A DNA stretch of 16,034 bases from Geothermovivens sp964644845 (GTDB lineage: Bacteria > Zhuqueibacterota > Zhuqueibacteria > Oleimicrobiales > Geothermoviventaceae). The stretch lies in the NCBI GenBank assembly GCA_964644845.1, contig CAZXXS010000042.1, positions 1 to 16,034 on the forward strand. The letters are read 5' to 3'. Each line of letters starts with the position of its first letter. Positions within the stretch are counted from its first letter, which is position 1. Below the pieces are notes generated by a model. It did no database searches. It had not been told where the DNA came from and saw only the letters and a list, made by a program, of their open reading frames with translations. A program made the translations under genes and the position numbers. Below are positions 7,813-15,098 of the stretch, one piece after another.

Positions 7813-8034
7813 ATGTTCAAACGAATGGGACCAGTTGGAGCAATCGGGCTTTTCCTGTCGCTGTTTGGCTTGTGGCTCTTTGTGGCCATCCCTTTCACCG
7901 AAACGGCCTACGGTAAGGAAACGAACGCCATTTCCGGTGGAATCATTCTGGCAATTGGACTGACGGCTTTTCTGCTGGACGTGAGGAAGAAAAGCCCCGC
8001 ATCAAAGAAGGCGGATTCTGGGCAGGACAGCTGA
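7813..8034 (+). CDS. Small two-helix membrane protein
   Basis: 73 residues, ATG at 7813 with AGAGGAGA at 7803-7810 just upstream. Two hydrophobic helices at about residues 9-27 and 42-58 flank a short polar loop (TETAYGKETNAIS). The C-terminal tail is Lys/Ser-rich and probably cytoplasmic (VRKKSPASKKADSG). It is not recognised as a named family. It shares a transcript with the 70-residue protein 13 bases upstream and probably with the symporter. The terminator hairpin starts inside its stop codon, so it is the last gene of this unit. Function unknown; a role in transporter assembly or stability is a positional guess. Confidence 0.7.
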   Translation: MFKRMGPVGAIGLFLSLFGLWLFVAIPFTETAYGKETNAISGGIILAIGLTAFLLDVRKKSPASKKADSGQDS

Positions 8035-8064
8035 GACGCCCCCACACGCTGGGGGCGTCTCTTT
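8033..8064 (+). terminator. Intrinsic terminator-like hairpin after the symporter unit
   Basis: Perfect 11-bp stem GAGACGCCCCC (8033-8043) with GGGGGCGTCTC (8051-8061), 7-base loop, followed by TTTG. The stem is very strong but the T tract is short. It overlaps the stop codon of the preceding gene. Confidence 0.75.
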
Positions 8065-8076
8065 GCCGGGAGGGAT

Positions 8077-8122
8077 CGGTCGGCTATTCTTCAAGAGATT
8101 TCGCCTCGGGCGGAGCCGACCG
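8077..8122. repeat. Inverted repeat upstream of the DUF2157 operon
   Basis: CGGTCGGCT (8077-8085) is the exact reverse complement of AGCCGACCG (8114-8122), with a 28-base loop that itself holds a small CGCC/GGCG hairpin. It lies after the terminator and about 60 bases before the operon start. It could be an operator, a leader hairpin or a second terminator without a T tract. Confidence 0.5.
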
Positions 8123-8142
8123 AACCTGGTAGGTTTCCAATC

Positions 8143-8153
8143 GTTCAATGAAC
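8143..8153. promoter_or_regulatory. Short dyad GTTCA-A-TGAAC
   Basis: An 11-base near-palindrome 28 bases before the ATG of the DUF2157 gene. ATGAACGG overlaps it at 8148-8155 and recurs as a direct copy at 8165-8172. It could be a regulator site, but short dyads like this arise by chance. Confidence 0.25.
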
Positions 8154-8181
8154 GGTCGATTGGCATGAACGGAGATTTGAA

Positions 8182-9552
8182 ATGGCGAATGGCGAAGTGA
8201 GAATCGTGCCGTTGCTTCGGCAAGAAGCCAGGAAGTGGCTGGAAAAGGGGCTGGTCGCTCCCCGGCATGCTGCGCGCCTGTTGCGGCATTACGGAGATAC
8301 TGCGCCGTTGCCGCTGCCGGAGCGATTTGCTGTGCGGTCCACGGTGTTGGCTTTGAGTGGCCTGGCGCTCGTGGGCTTCGCTCTTGTACGGGCGGCTCTG
8401 GGATCTACGGGCAACATCACTTGGTGGGTTCAGGTCATATTCGGGTTGGCGCTCATGGCCATCGCTTACGGCGTGGCGTACAGCCAATTCGATCGCAGCG
8501 ACCGGCGTGCCTGGGTTCTGGGTGGAACTGTTGTCGGGTTGATTGGATTTGCCATTTCGCTTTACGCACTTCTCGAAGGAACCGGAGCGGGTACACCGGA
8601 AACACTGCCCCTGTTTCTCGCCGGTTTGACGGCCTGGGTTCTCGCTCTGATGCTTTCCTCGAATCTTCTGCTTGTTCTTTCCACTCTCCTCCTGACCGCA
8701 TGGGTAGCGGTGCTCGGTTGGGTTCATTTCACGGGAACAGTGTGGTTTTTGGTGATCGCTTTACTGCTTCTCTTGCCGCTCACGTACCGTTTGCGTAGCC
8801 GCACGAATTTGGTGATTCTCGGTTTTGTCCTTCCCCTGTGGCTTGGTCTGAGCTTGAAGCCGATGTTTCCCGAGGTTGAGATTTTTCTGCCCCTAACCGC
8901 TGTGTTGTGGGGAGCGCTTTGGATTCTGCTGGGAGGTGTAGCCCCAGGACCTGAAAGCCGATTTGCGGAAAGCTTTCGCTACGTTGGGCTGGTTTTCTTT
9001 TTCCTCGGTTTGGGGATGCTAAGCCTGCACAGCCTTGGCGAGAGTCTAGCCAAGACCGTTCTGGCGAAACCCGACTGGCGATCGGGTGAAGGGCTGCTGC
9101 TAATAATCACGAACGCAATCTTGGCTGTAGCTAGCCTTCTCTTGTTGTTGCGGGCGTGGCGCGGAAGCCGGCTGACCCGGGCCGAGTGGTGGGCGTTGCT
9201 CGCGGCTGTGCTCAGCGTTTGCATTTTCATGCTGTTTCCACAGAAAGTCCCCCAGGAATTGGCCGGGTCGTTGCTCACGGACTACCTCTTCGGCTGGACC
9301 CTTTGGTTTGGTTTTCTCACTTTTGTTGTCCTGCTGGGCGGCGTAATCGTCGGTTACCGCTCGGGGGATGGATTCCTTTTCTACTTCTCGCTGCTGGGCG
9401 TTTTTGTTTTTGCCAGCCTGCACTATTTCGACAGGATTTGGGTAGCTTTGCCGCGGATCTTTTTTGTGTACACAAGCGGCGTGGTGTTGCTGCTGGCCTG
9501 GGTGGTTCTCGAGCTCAAGGCGCGGAGTTCTAAGCCGGAGATTGGAGCATGA
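8182..9552 (+). CDS. DUF2157-family polytopic membrane protein
   Basis: 456 residues. The N-terminal cytoplasmic segment (about 10-37, LLRQEARKWLEKGLVAP..AARLLRHYG) is the recognisable DUF2157 helix pair, followed by about 14 hydrophobic helices from residue 50 to 445. Function is unknown; the family is commonly paired with DUF4401 and GDYXXLXY proteins, and the next gene here is of that last kind, which supports the call. The ATG at 8182 follows GGAG at 8171-8174. The stop overlaps the next start (ATGA at 9549-9552), so the two are translationally coupled and probably form a complex. No catalytic motif is visible. No separate DUF4401 gene is present; the single long protein may cover both parts, which is inference. 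Confidence 0.8.
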   Translation: MANGEVRIVPLLRQEARKWLEKGLVAPRHAARLLRHYGDTAPLPLPERFAVRSTVLALSGLALVGFALVRAALGSTGNITWWVQVIFGLALMAIAYGVAYSQFDRSDRRAWVLGGTVVGLIGFAISLYALLEGTGAGTPETLPLFLAGLTAWVLALMLSSNLLLVLSTLLLTAWVAVLGWVHFTGTVWFLVIALLLLLPLTYRLRSRTNLVILGFVLPLWLGLSLKPMFPEVEIFLPLTAVLWGALWILLGGVAPGPESRFAESFRYVGLVFFFLGLGMLSLHSLGESLAKTVLAKPDWRSGEGLLLIITNAILAVASLLLLLRAWRGSRLTRAEWWALLAAVLSVCIFMLFPQKVPQELAGSLLTDYLFGWTLWFGFLTFVVLLGGVIVGYRSGDGFLFYFSLLGVFVFASLHYFDRIWVALPRIFFVYTSGVVLLLAWVVLELKARSSKPEIGA

Positions 9553-10499
9553 AAAGCAAGATTTCGTACGCGGTCCTTGGTGCTCTGCAGATTGTGCTTG
9601 TGTTGGCCTTGTGGGCCACGAACAGCGGAGGGCAGCAATCTGAGGAGTTGAAGTTGGACTTAGCCGCTCCCACGGTTTTCTCGATTCTCGAGACGAACAT
9701 CGTGAAGTTGCCGCTTGCTGCTCAGGATGTTACGTCGTTTGACGTGCAAATTGATTCGTTTGCAGCCGTGAAGAATCGTCGGGTGTACGTGATTCTTGGA
9801 CAGAAGGGTCAGGGATGGCGGCCCCTGGAGGTCCGCACCCGCAGGCCAGGCGGCCAGGTCCCCGCCGTGGCGGCACGGGTTTCGGATGTGTCTACTCTGC
9901 GTCGTGTGACTGTTAGCTACGACGAAAACGGCGAGAGCAAGCAAGGTAAATGGACTACAGCCCTCTCGGTCAATTTCAAGCCCGGCGACCGGGTGCTGGT
10001 GACAGAGGAAAAGGGCAAAGTGGTCTACGTAACGCCCTACAAGGCCTACAAGAATAAAGTGTACGGGAAGATTGCAGCTGTAAAGTCGAGTAAAATGAGA
10101 CCCTACGCGTACGAGCTGACCCTACGTTTCCCCGTCAACGGGCAATTGCGTACAGGGTCGTACATCTGGAACTTCTACAAACCTGAGGACGTGCCCCCGA
10201 TTGGCAGTGTGGTGAACCTCAGCTTTGTGCCCACGAAGAACGGCTACAAGGTGACCTACGTAGATTTCAACCCGTTCTGGGAGGGCAAAGTTGAAGCCGT
10301 TGAGGCTGGGGTTGCTTTGAAACTTGATTACGGTGTGGACGCTGTGCGTCCGTCGTCGGCGGCTATTTCAAAGCTCGGGGAGCTGGCGGAAATTTCCGGA
10401 AGGGTACCTCTGGCGCTGAAGGCGCGGGTAGCGCGGAGCGGACGCCTTCGCCCCATTAGTCTCCTGGTTGGACCGACAGAAATCCCTCTTAGCAAATGA
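9549..10499 (+). CDS. GDYXXLXY-family protein, divergent, with internal insertion
   Basis: 316 residues with one N-terminal membrane anchor (about 6-23), the remainder probably outside the membrane. Two family blocks are visible: VYVILGQKGQGWRPLEVRTRRP at 79-100 and the C-terminal block with LDYGVDAVRPSS near 259-270 and SGRLRPISLLV near 297-307. The signature expected before the first block is degenerate: QDVTSFDV at 59-66 aligns to GDYxxLxY with only the Asp kept. Known members are usually under 200 residues; here about 130 extra residues (roughly 112-245, beta-rich and containing KPGDRVLV) sit between the two blocks. Overlaps by four bases with the genes on both sides. Role unknown; probably an envelope partner of the DUF2157 protein. 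Family assignment is moderately sure, the insertion interpretation less so. Confidence 0.65.
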   Translation: MKSKISYAVLGALQIVLVLALWATNSGGQQSEELKLDLAAPTVFSILETNIVKLPLAAQDVTSFDVQIDSFAAVKNRRVYVILGQKGQGWRPLEVRTRRPGGQVPAVAARVSDVSTLRRVTVSYDENGESKQGKWTTALSVNFKPGDRVLVTEEKGKVVYVTPYKAYKNKVYGKIAAVKSSKMRPYAYELTLRFPVNGQLRTGSYIWNFYKPEDVPPIGSVVNLSFVPTKNGYKVTYVDFNPFWEGKVEAVEAGVALKLDYGVDAVRPSSAAISKLGELAEISGRVPLALKARVARSGRLRPISLLVGPTEIPLSK

Positions 10500-11455
10500 C
10501 TGTTGCGGCAACAAATCGAGCTGCCCCGCTCCAGAAGGTAGCCGACAGTTTCCGGGCGATGGGCACGCTGTTCGAAATCGTGTTGTTGCACGAGGACGAA
10601 CGGCTGCTGCACGCCATGTTGAACGAAGTTCACGACGAGGTGGCCCGCCTGGAGGCTAAACTGAGCCGCTTTCTCCCCACTTCCGAAGTGAGCCGGATCA
10701 ACCGGCTGGCTGGTAAAGGACCGGTTTTGATCGATTTCGAGATGCTCGAAATCCTCGATGCGGCTTTGGAGTACTACCGGAGAACCGCCGGGGCTTTCGA
10801 CATCACAGTGGCACCACTCTTGCGAAAATGGGGATTGTACGAACGCAAGGGAACCGCCGTCGACGCTCAGACATTGCGTCAACTGCTGGACCAGGTGGGA
10901 AGCGATCTGATCGAGCTGGATCGCCGACGTCGGACGGTAGCTTTCAAAAGACCCGGCGTTGAGATTGATCTGGGAGCGGTTGGTAAAGGCTACGCTGTTT
11001 TGCAAGTCATCGAAATGTTGCGCCAGGCCGGGGTTGAGCACGTGTTTGTAAGTTTCGGGGGCAGTAGCATTTACGCGCTGGGCAACGCTCCCGGGCGCGA
11101 GGGCTGGCCTTTTTCGATTCGTTTAGTTCCTCAGCGATTTTTCAATCCCGTTCCGGTGATCTTGCAGGACAAGAGCCTGACCATCTCTGGGAACACAGTT
11201 CGCACGATTGAAGTGGATGGCCGGACGTTGGGGCACGTTCTGAATCCGGCGTCTGGCCAGCCGGCTGAGGATGTTGTAGCGGTGGCAGTTGTCCACAAGT
11301 CCCCCTTTGTCGGAGAGATGCTGTCCACGGCGATGATGGTGCTTGGACCGGAGAGAGGGCGGGAGGTCCTCACCCGGGAACGGGCGGGAGCCCTGTTCGC
11401 TGTCCGGTCTGCGGAAGGCATCGAGCTTCGAGATGTGAATTTCACGGAGGTGTGA
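10496..11455 (+). CDS. apbE: FAD:protein FMN transferase (ApbE family)
   Basis: 319 residues. ApbE transfers FMN from FAD to a Thr/Ser of flavoprotein targets such as NqrC/RnfG FMN-binding domains. Motifs seen: MGTLFEI at the start of the domain (about residue 22), GAFDITVAPL, the core IDLGAVGKGY at 157-166, GHVLNPASGQP with H247, and the metal/FAD segment GEMLSTAMMVLGPE, where E274 stands in for the usual Asp and T278 is kept. The N-terminus (MTVAATNRAAP...) shows no lipoprotein or secretory signal, unlike most ApbE proteins, so it may act in the cytoplasm. The start codon overlaps the previous stop (ATGA at 10496-10499) and no separate ribosome site is clear, so translation is probably coupled. 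No FMN-binding target is encoded in this window. Confidence 0.92.
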   Translation: MTVAATNRAAPLQKVADSFRAMGTLFEIVLLHEDERLLHAMLNEVHDEVARLEAKLSRFLPTSEVSRINRLAGKGPVLIDFEMLEILDAALEYYRRTAGAFDITVAPLLRKWGLYERKGTAVDAQTLRQLLDQVGSDLIELDRRRRTVAFKRPGVEIDLGAVGKGYAVLQVIEMLRQAGVEHVFVSFGGSSIYALGNAPGREGWPFSIRLVPQRFFNPVPVILQDKSLTISGNTVRTIEVDGRTLGHVLNPASGQPAEDVVAVAVVHKSPFVGEMLSTAMMVLGPERGREVLTRERAGALFAVRSAEGIELRDVNFTEV

Positions 11456-11461
11456 GAGCGA

Positions 11462-12721
11462 ATGAGCACCGAAGGACAGTCAAGGCGAGATTTCCTCAAA
11501 AATGCCGGGTTGGCTTCCGTAGGTCTCGCCAGCATGCTGGGTTTGGCCGCCAGAGGTGAGGGGAAAGTCGGTCCAAATGACACAGTGAACATCGGAATCA
11601 TCGGCACCGGAAGTCGGGGGTGCCATCTTTTGCAAATCATGAATACGATCCCTGGCATCAAAGTGGCGGCGGTGTGCGACATTTACCAGCCTCACCTGGA
11701 CCGTGGGCTGAAGTTGGCAGGTGGTAAAGTGCCTGCCTACAAGGACTACCACAAGCTTTTGGAACAGAAAGACCTGGACGCTGTGGTGATCGCTACGCCG
11801 CTGAACTGGCACGCCCGAATGAGCCTTGATGCGCTGGATGCAAACAAGGATGTCTTTTGCGAGAAAACCATGACCTATTCGCCCGACGAGGCTGAGCAGG
11901 TTGTGCGCCGGGTGTTGAACAGTGACAGGGTTTTTCAGGTTGGCCACCAGAGACGCTACAGCCCGGTGTACCACCGTGTCATGCAGTTAATTCGCGAAGG
12001 CGCAATTGGCGAGGTCGTGTTCATCAAAGCGCAGTGGCATCGGAACGGTGACTGGCGTCGCCATGTACCGGATCCCTCGCTGGAAAAACTGTTGAACTGG
12101 CGTCTGTACCGGGAGTCGTCGGGCGGTCTGATGACCGAATTGGCAAGCCACCAGATCGACGTGGCAAACTGGGCTCTCGGCGACATGCATGTGGAGAGCG
12201 CTGTGGGCATTGGGGGCATCGATTACTGGAAGGATGGGCGTGAAGTGTACGACAACGTGAGCGTTGTTTACAAGTACCCGAACGGTGTCAAATTGGTGTA
12301 CACCAGCATCACGCGTAACAAGTACTACGGTGCCTCGGAGCAGATCATGGGTAGCGAGGGCACAATTGAGGTAACGACGCGCCGTGCCAAGCTCTTTCGT
12401 GAGCGGCCGGTGCAGCGCTCCGAATTCAAAAGTTTTGTGATGAATCTGGAGCGCGAGCTGCTACAGTCCGTAGCTGTGGGCGCTGCTTCTTTCCTGCCGG
12501 AGGATCCGAACAAGGACACCGGGACCTGGATCGAAGTGGACATGCCTCATTCCGAAGAGTATCTGGAACTGGCCAGTTTCGCAGAATGCGTGCGCACACG
12601 CCGGAAACCGTTCGGTGACGTGTTGGTGGGGTACCGTTCAGGTGTTGCGGCTTTGATTGGCAACCAGGCGATGGACTCGGGGGAAATTGTCCTCTGGCCA
12701 AAGCACGAGGGCATCGCCTGA
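11462..12721 (+). CDS. Tat-exported Gfo/Idh/MocA family oxidoreductase
   Basis: 419 residues. The N-terminus has a twin-arginine signal: SRRDFLK at 7-13 followed by a hydrophobic stretch to about 30. The Rossmann motif GIIGTGSRG is at 45-53. The catalytic segment EKT at 134-136 keeps the Lys (K135) but has Thr where EKP is usual; H230 and D233 lie in SHQIDVANW. The C-terminal alpha/beta domain continues to the end. The family oxidises or reduces sugars, inositols or their glycosides with NAD(P); exported members carry the cofactor folded in. It starts 6 bases after apbE (GGAGG inside the end of apbE) and a terminator follows, so it ends this operon. Two exported TIM barrel genes follow and probably act on its product (inference). 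Confidence 0.92.
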   Translation: MSTEGQSRRDFLKNAGLASVGLASMLGLAARGEGKVGPNDTVNIGIIGTGSRGCHLLQIMNTIPGIKVAAVCDIYQPHLDRGLKLAGGKVPAYKDYHKLLEQKDLDAVVIATPLNWHARMSLDALDANKDVFCEKTMTYSPDEAEQVVRRVLNSDRVFQVGHQRRYSPVYHRVMQLIREGAIGEVVFIKAQWHRNGDWRRHVPDPSLEKLLNWRLYRESSGGLMTELASHQIDVANWALGDMHVESAVGIGGIDYWKDGREVYDNVSVVYKYPNGVKLVYTSITRNKYYGASEQIMGSEGTIEVTTRRAKLFRERPVQRSEFKSFVMNLERELLQSVAVGAASFLPEDPNKDTGTWIEVDMPHSEEYLELASFAECVRTRRKPFGDVLVGYRSGVAALIGNQAMDSGEIVLWPKHEGIA

Positions 12722-12789
12722 TCTAAAATGCACGGGACAGAACCTGCAAAATGCCGAAAGCTTCCCTGAAGTGGATGAGGAGTGACACG

Positions 12790-12819
12790 AGAGGCCCATG
12801 AAGGGGCCTCTTTTCTTTT
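12790..12819 (+). terminator. Rho-independent terminator after the Gfo/Idh/MocA gene
   Basis: Perfect 8-bp stem AGAGGCCC (12790-12797) with GGGCCTCT (12804-12811), 6-base loop, followed by the T-rich run TTTTCTTTT (12811-12819). A textbook arrangement. Confidence 0.88.
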
Positions 12820-12900
12820 GACGTGGAGAGTGTGTTTACTGGCCGGAAATGACTGAGCCAGATCGCGGCCGGGACTGGGAATTGCAGCGGCTGAAACGTC

Positions 12901-12906
12901 AGGAGG
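12901..12906 (+). promoter_or_regulatory. Strong Shine-Dalgarno site
   Basis: Complete AGGAGG six bases before the ATG at 12913, the best ribosome site in the window. It fixes the start of the first TIM barrel gene. Confidence 0.8.
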
Positions 12907-12912
12907 TTCAAA

Positions 12913-13839
12913 ATGGCGTCTGAAACCTCTCGTCGGGTGTTTCTCAAGGGTGTGGCGGCAACGGTTGGGGGGCTCGGCCTGGGGGTGCCTCCACAGAAAC
13001 TGGTGGTAGGCTGGAAAACGGACTTCGTTCCGGAGAAGGATCGGAAACCACGCATTCGAATTGGTTGCTGTGCCTACTCGTACCGCAAGTACCTTACTAA
13101 AGGCAAAATGACTCTGGAGGAGTTTATCCAGGTCGCTGCAGACATGGGTCTGGATGGCATTCAGCTTACGACGTACTACTACGAGTCCACAGACCCCGCC
13201 TACCTGCACGGCTTGAAGAAGCTTGCTTTCAGAAATGCACTGGACATTCCGAGCATTGCCACGCGCACGAACTTTTGCCAGCCCGATCTCGAAAAACGCA
13301 AACAGCAGGCGCTGGAAATGCAGAAATGGATCGACGCAGCTGTGGAGCTCGGTGCTACTGCCATCCGTGTGTTCGGCGGCAAGATCCCGAAGGGTGCCTC
13401 AGAGGACGAGGCGGTGGCCTGGACCGTGGACGGTTTGAAACGGGTTCTGCCCTACGCCGAGAGAAAAGGCGTGATTCTGGCTCTGGAAAACCACCACGGC
13501 GTTACGGCCACGCCTGAATTGGTGCTCAAAATCAGGTCGCAAATCGACTCCCCTTGGTTTGGTCTGTTATTGGACACGGCGAATTTCATGAAGAGCTCCT
13601 ACGAGGGGATGGAAAAGGTGGCGCCATACGCAGTGACGGCCCATTTGAAGACCCGGGTCTACGACGCAGAGGGCAACGAGCAGAAAGCCGACCTGGAGCG
13701 GATTGTCAGGATCTTCGCCAAGAGCGGCTACAGGGGCTACCTCCACATCGAGTACGAGGCGAAGGAAGAGCCGAGGACCGCCATCCCCCGCATCGCTGCC
13801 CAGTTGAGAGAGATTGTCGATCGCGTTGTCTCTGCATGA
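12913..13839 (+). CDS. Tat-exported sugar phosphate isomerase/epimerase-like TIM barrel protein
   Basis: 308 residues, xylose-isomerase-like TIM barrel (AP_endonuc_2 fold). Twin-arginine signal SRRVFLK at 6-12 with a Gly/Val/Leu-rich segment to about 26. The barrel begins near residue 47 (IRIGCCAYSY). Predicted metal ligands are E192 (LALENHHG), D221 (LLLDTANF), H244 (AHLKTR) and E280 (LHIEYEA), the normal E-D-H-E set, so it should be an active metalloenzyme (isomerase, epimerase or lyase on a sugar or keto-sugar). It has its own strong ribosome site and follows a terminator, so a separate promoter should lie in 12820-12900, though none is clear. The next gene is a paralogous fold 88 bases downstream. 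The exact substrate is unknown. Confidence 0.9.
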   Translation: MASETSRRVFLKGVAATVGGLGLGVPPQKLVVGWKTDFVPEKDRKPRIRIGCCAYSYRKYLTKGKMTLEEFIQVAADMGLDGIQLTTYYYESTDPAYLHGLKKLAFRNALDIPSIATRTNFCQPDLEKRKQQALEMQKWIDAAVELGATAIRVFGGKIPKGASEDEAVAWTVDGLKRVLPYAERKGVILALENHHGVTATPELVLKIRSQIDSPWFGLLLDTANFMKSSYEGMEKVAPYAVTAHLKTRVYDAEGNEQKADLERIVRIFAKSGYRGYLHIEYEAKEEPRTAIPRIAAQLREIVDRVVSA

Positions 13840-13915
13840 GTTCGACTGCAACGGCAATTTGCGCTGTGATGCCGCGTTGGTTTTGGTCTGCACCGCGCAA
13901 AATAGTTCAACAGGC

Positions 13916-13921
13916 GGGAGG
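13916..13921 (+). promoter_or_regulatory. Ribosome binding site deciding the second TIM barrel start
   Basis: GGGAGG six bases before the ATG at 13928. The longer frame from 13814 would overlap the previous gene and place 38 odd residues before the Tat motif. Confidence 0.75.
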
Positions 13922-13927
13922 CTGACA

Positions 13928-14863
13928 ATGAATCGAAGGGCATTTCTAAGAGCGGGTGCGGCCTTGGGGTTTGGGATTGCAACCCGTCCGCTACACATTC
14001 TTGGAGCTCCGAGAAGTCGCCTGCGGCTTGGCGTGATTTCGGATGAAGTGAGTCAAGATCCTGAGCGTGCGATCGCTCTCGTGAAGCAATTTGGTCTGAA
14101 CTGGGTGGAATTGAGGGAAGTGTGGGGTAAGCACGTAATTTTCCTGGACGCCGACGAAAGGCGGGAATTGCGGGATTTGCTGGGTCGTTACGGCATCATG
14201 GTGTCGAATATCGCTTCGCCCACCTTCAAATCAACGTTTCCGGGGTCAACACCCGTTATGAAAGAGGGCTCTCAACATCCGGCCGAGTTGGACCAGTGGG
14301 AAGTTCTGGAGAGGGCCGTGGACACGGCGCACTATTTCAATGTTCCTCACATACGGGCTTTTGCCTTTTGGCGGGTTTCGGATGACGAACGAAAAAAGCT
14401 GATGCCTGACATTGTGGAAACGTTGAAGCGAGCCGTTGCCTACGCTGAGAAGCAAGGTGTGGCCGTTGTCGTTGAGAATGAGTATTCCACAAACGTAGCG
14501 ACGGGTGCGGAGGCCGGGGCGTTCATTTCCGCCTTTGAAACTCCCTTCGTTGGGATACTCTGGGATCCCGGCAACGCCTTCATGGCTGGCGAACGCACCT
14601 GGAAAGAGGGCTACGAGAAAATCCCCAGGAGTCGCATCCGGCACATTCATCTGAAAGATGTGCGGCTTGACCCCAAAACAAAACGCAAACATTGGGTAGC
14701 AGTGGGCGACGGTGTGATCGGTTACGTGGGGCAATTCAGGGCGCTGGTCAGAGATCGGTACTTGGGCACGTTGTCAATTGAGACGCATTACCACACGCCC
14801 ACCTGGGAACAGAGTACGATTGAGTCGCTGCGTGGAGCTCTGCGCTGCATTCGAGAGGCGTGA
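13928..14863 (+). CDS. Exported sugar isomerase/epimerase-like TIM barrel protein
   Basis: 311 residues from the ATG at 13928. The N-terminus NRRAFLRAG followed by a hydrophobic stretch and ILGAP resembles a Tat signal with possible cleavage near residue 25. The xylose-isomerase-like barrel begins with RLRLGVISDEVSQDP. Predicted metal ligands: E183 (VVVENEYS), D213 (ILWDPGNAF), H241 (HIHLKDV) and E285 (LSIETHYH), with H287 nearby. It differs clearly in sequence from the preceding TIM barrel protein, so the pair is not a recent duplication. Likely co-transcribed with that gene. Probably acts in the periplasm on a sugar, keto-sugar or sugar acid linked to the Gfo/Idh/MocA enzyme upstream; the substrate is unknown. 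Confidence 0.9.
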   Translation: MNRRAFLRAGAALGFGIATRPLHILGAPRSRLRLGVISDEVSQDPERAIALVKQFGLNWVELREVWGKHVIFLDADERRELRDLLGRYGIMVSNIASPTFKSTFPGSTPVMKEGSQHPAELDQWEVLERAVDTAHYFNVPHIRAFAFWRVSDDERKKLMPDIVETLKRAVAYAEKQGVAVVVENEYSTNVATGAEAGAFISAFETPFVGILWDPGNAFMAGERTWKEGYEKIPRSRIRHIHLKDVRLDPKTKRKHWVAVGDGVIGYVGQFRALVRDRYLGTLSIETHYHTPTWEQSTIESLRGALRCIREA

Positions 14864-15044
14864 AGCGGTTTTCTGGGCTCAGCGCTCTTTTCAACCTGGG
14901 AAACTGGGGTCGTTTGGGTAGAAGATCGTTTCGCACGGCGTGACTGCGTTGGGCCTGTTGCTTGTTGCCTGAGCGAGTCGGGTGTGTGGTGAAGTTGGGC
15001 GTGCGCGGGGGACAAGGACAGGAACCTGAATTCAGTCGAAAAAA

Positions 15045-15078
15045 CAAAGGGGATCCTCTCGACGAGGATCCCCTTTTG
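15045..15078. terminator. Bidirectional terminator between convergent genes
   Basis: Perfect 13-bp stem: AAAGGGGATCCTC (15046-15058) with GAGGATCCCCTTT (15064-15076), 5-base loop. On the + strand it runs into TTTTGTTGTT. On the - strand the stem is followed by the T-rich complement of 15039-15045. It can stop both the rightward TIM barrel genes and the leftward surface protein gene. Confidence 0.9.
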
Positions 15079-15098
15079 TTGTTACCCGTCTGGCTGAA

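Noticed and set aside
12818..12823. TTGACG as a -35 for the first TIM barrel gene
   Set aside because: It overlaps the terminator T tract and no acceptable -10 lies 16-18 bases downstream.
13814..13927. Longer form of the second TIM barrel protein
   Set aside because: It would overlap the previous gene and bury the RR signal; GGGAGG precedes ATG 13928.
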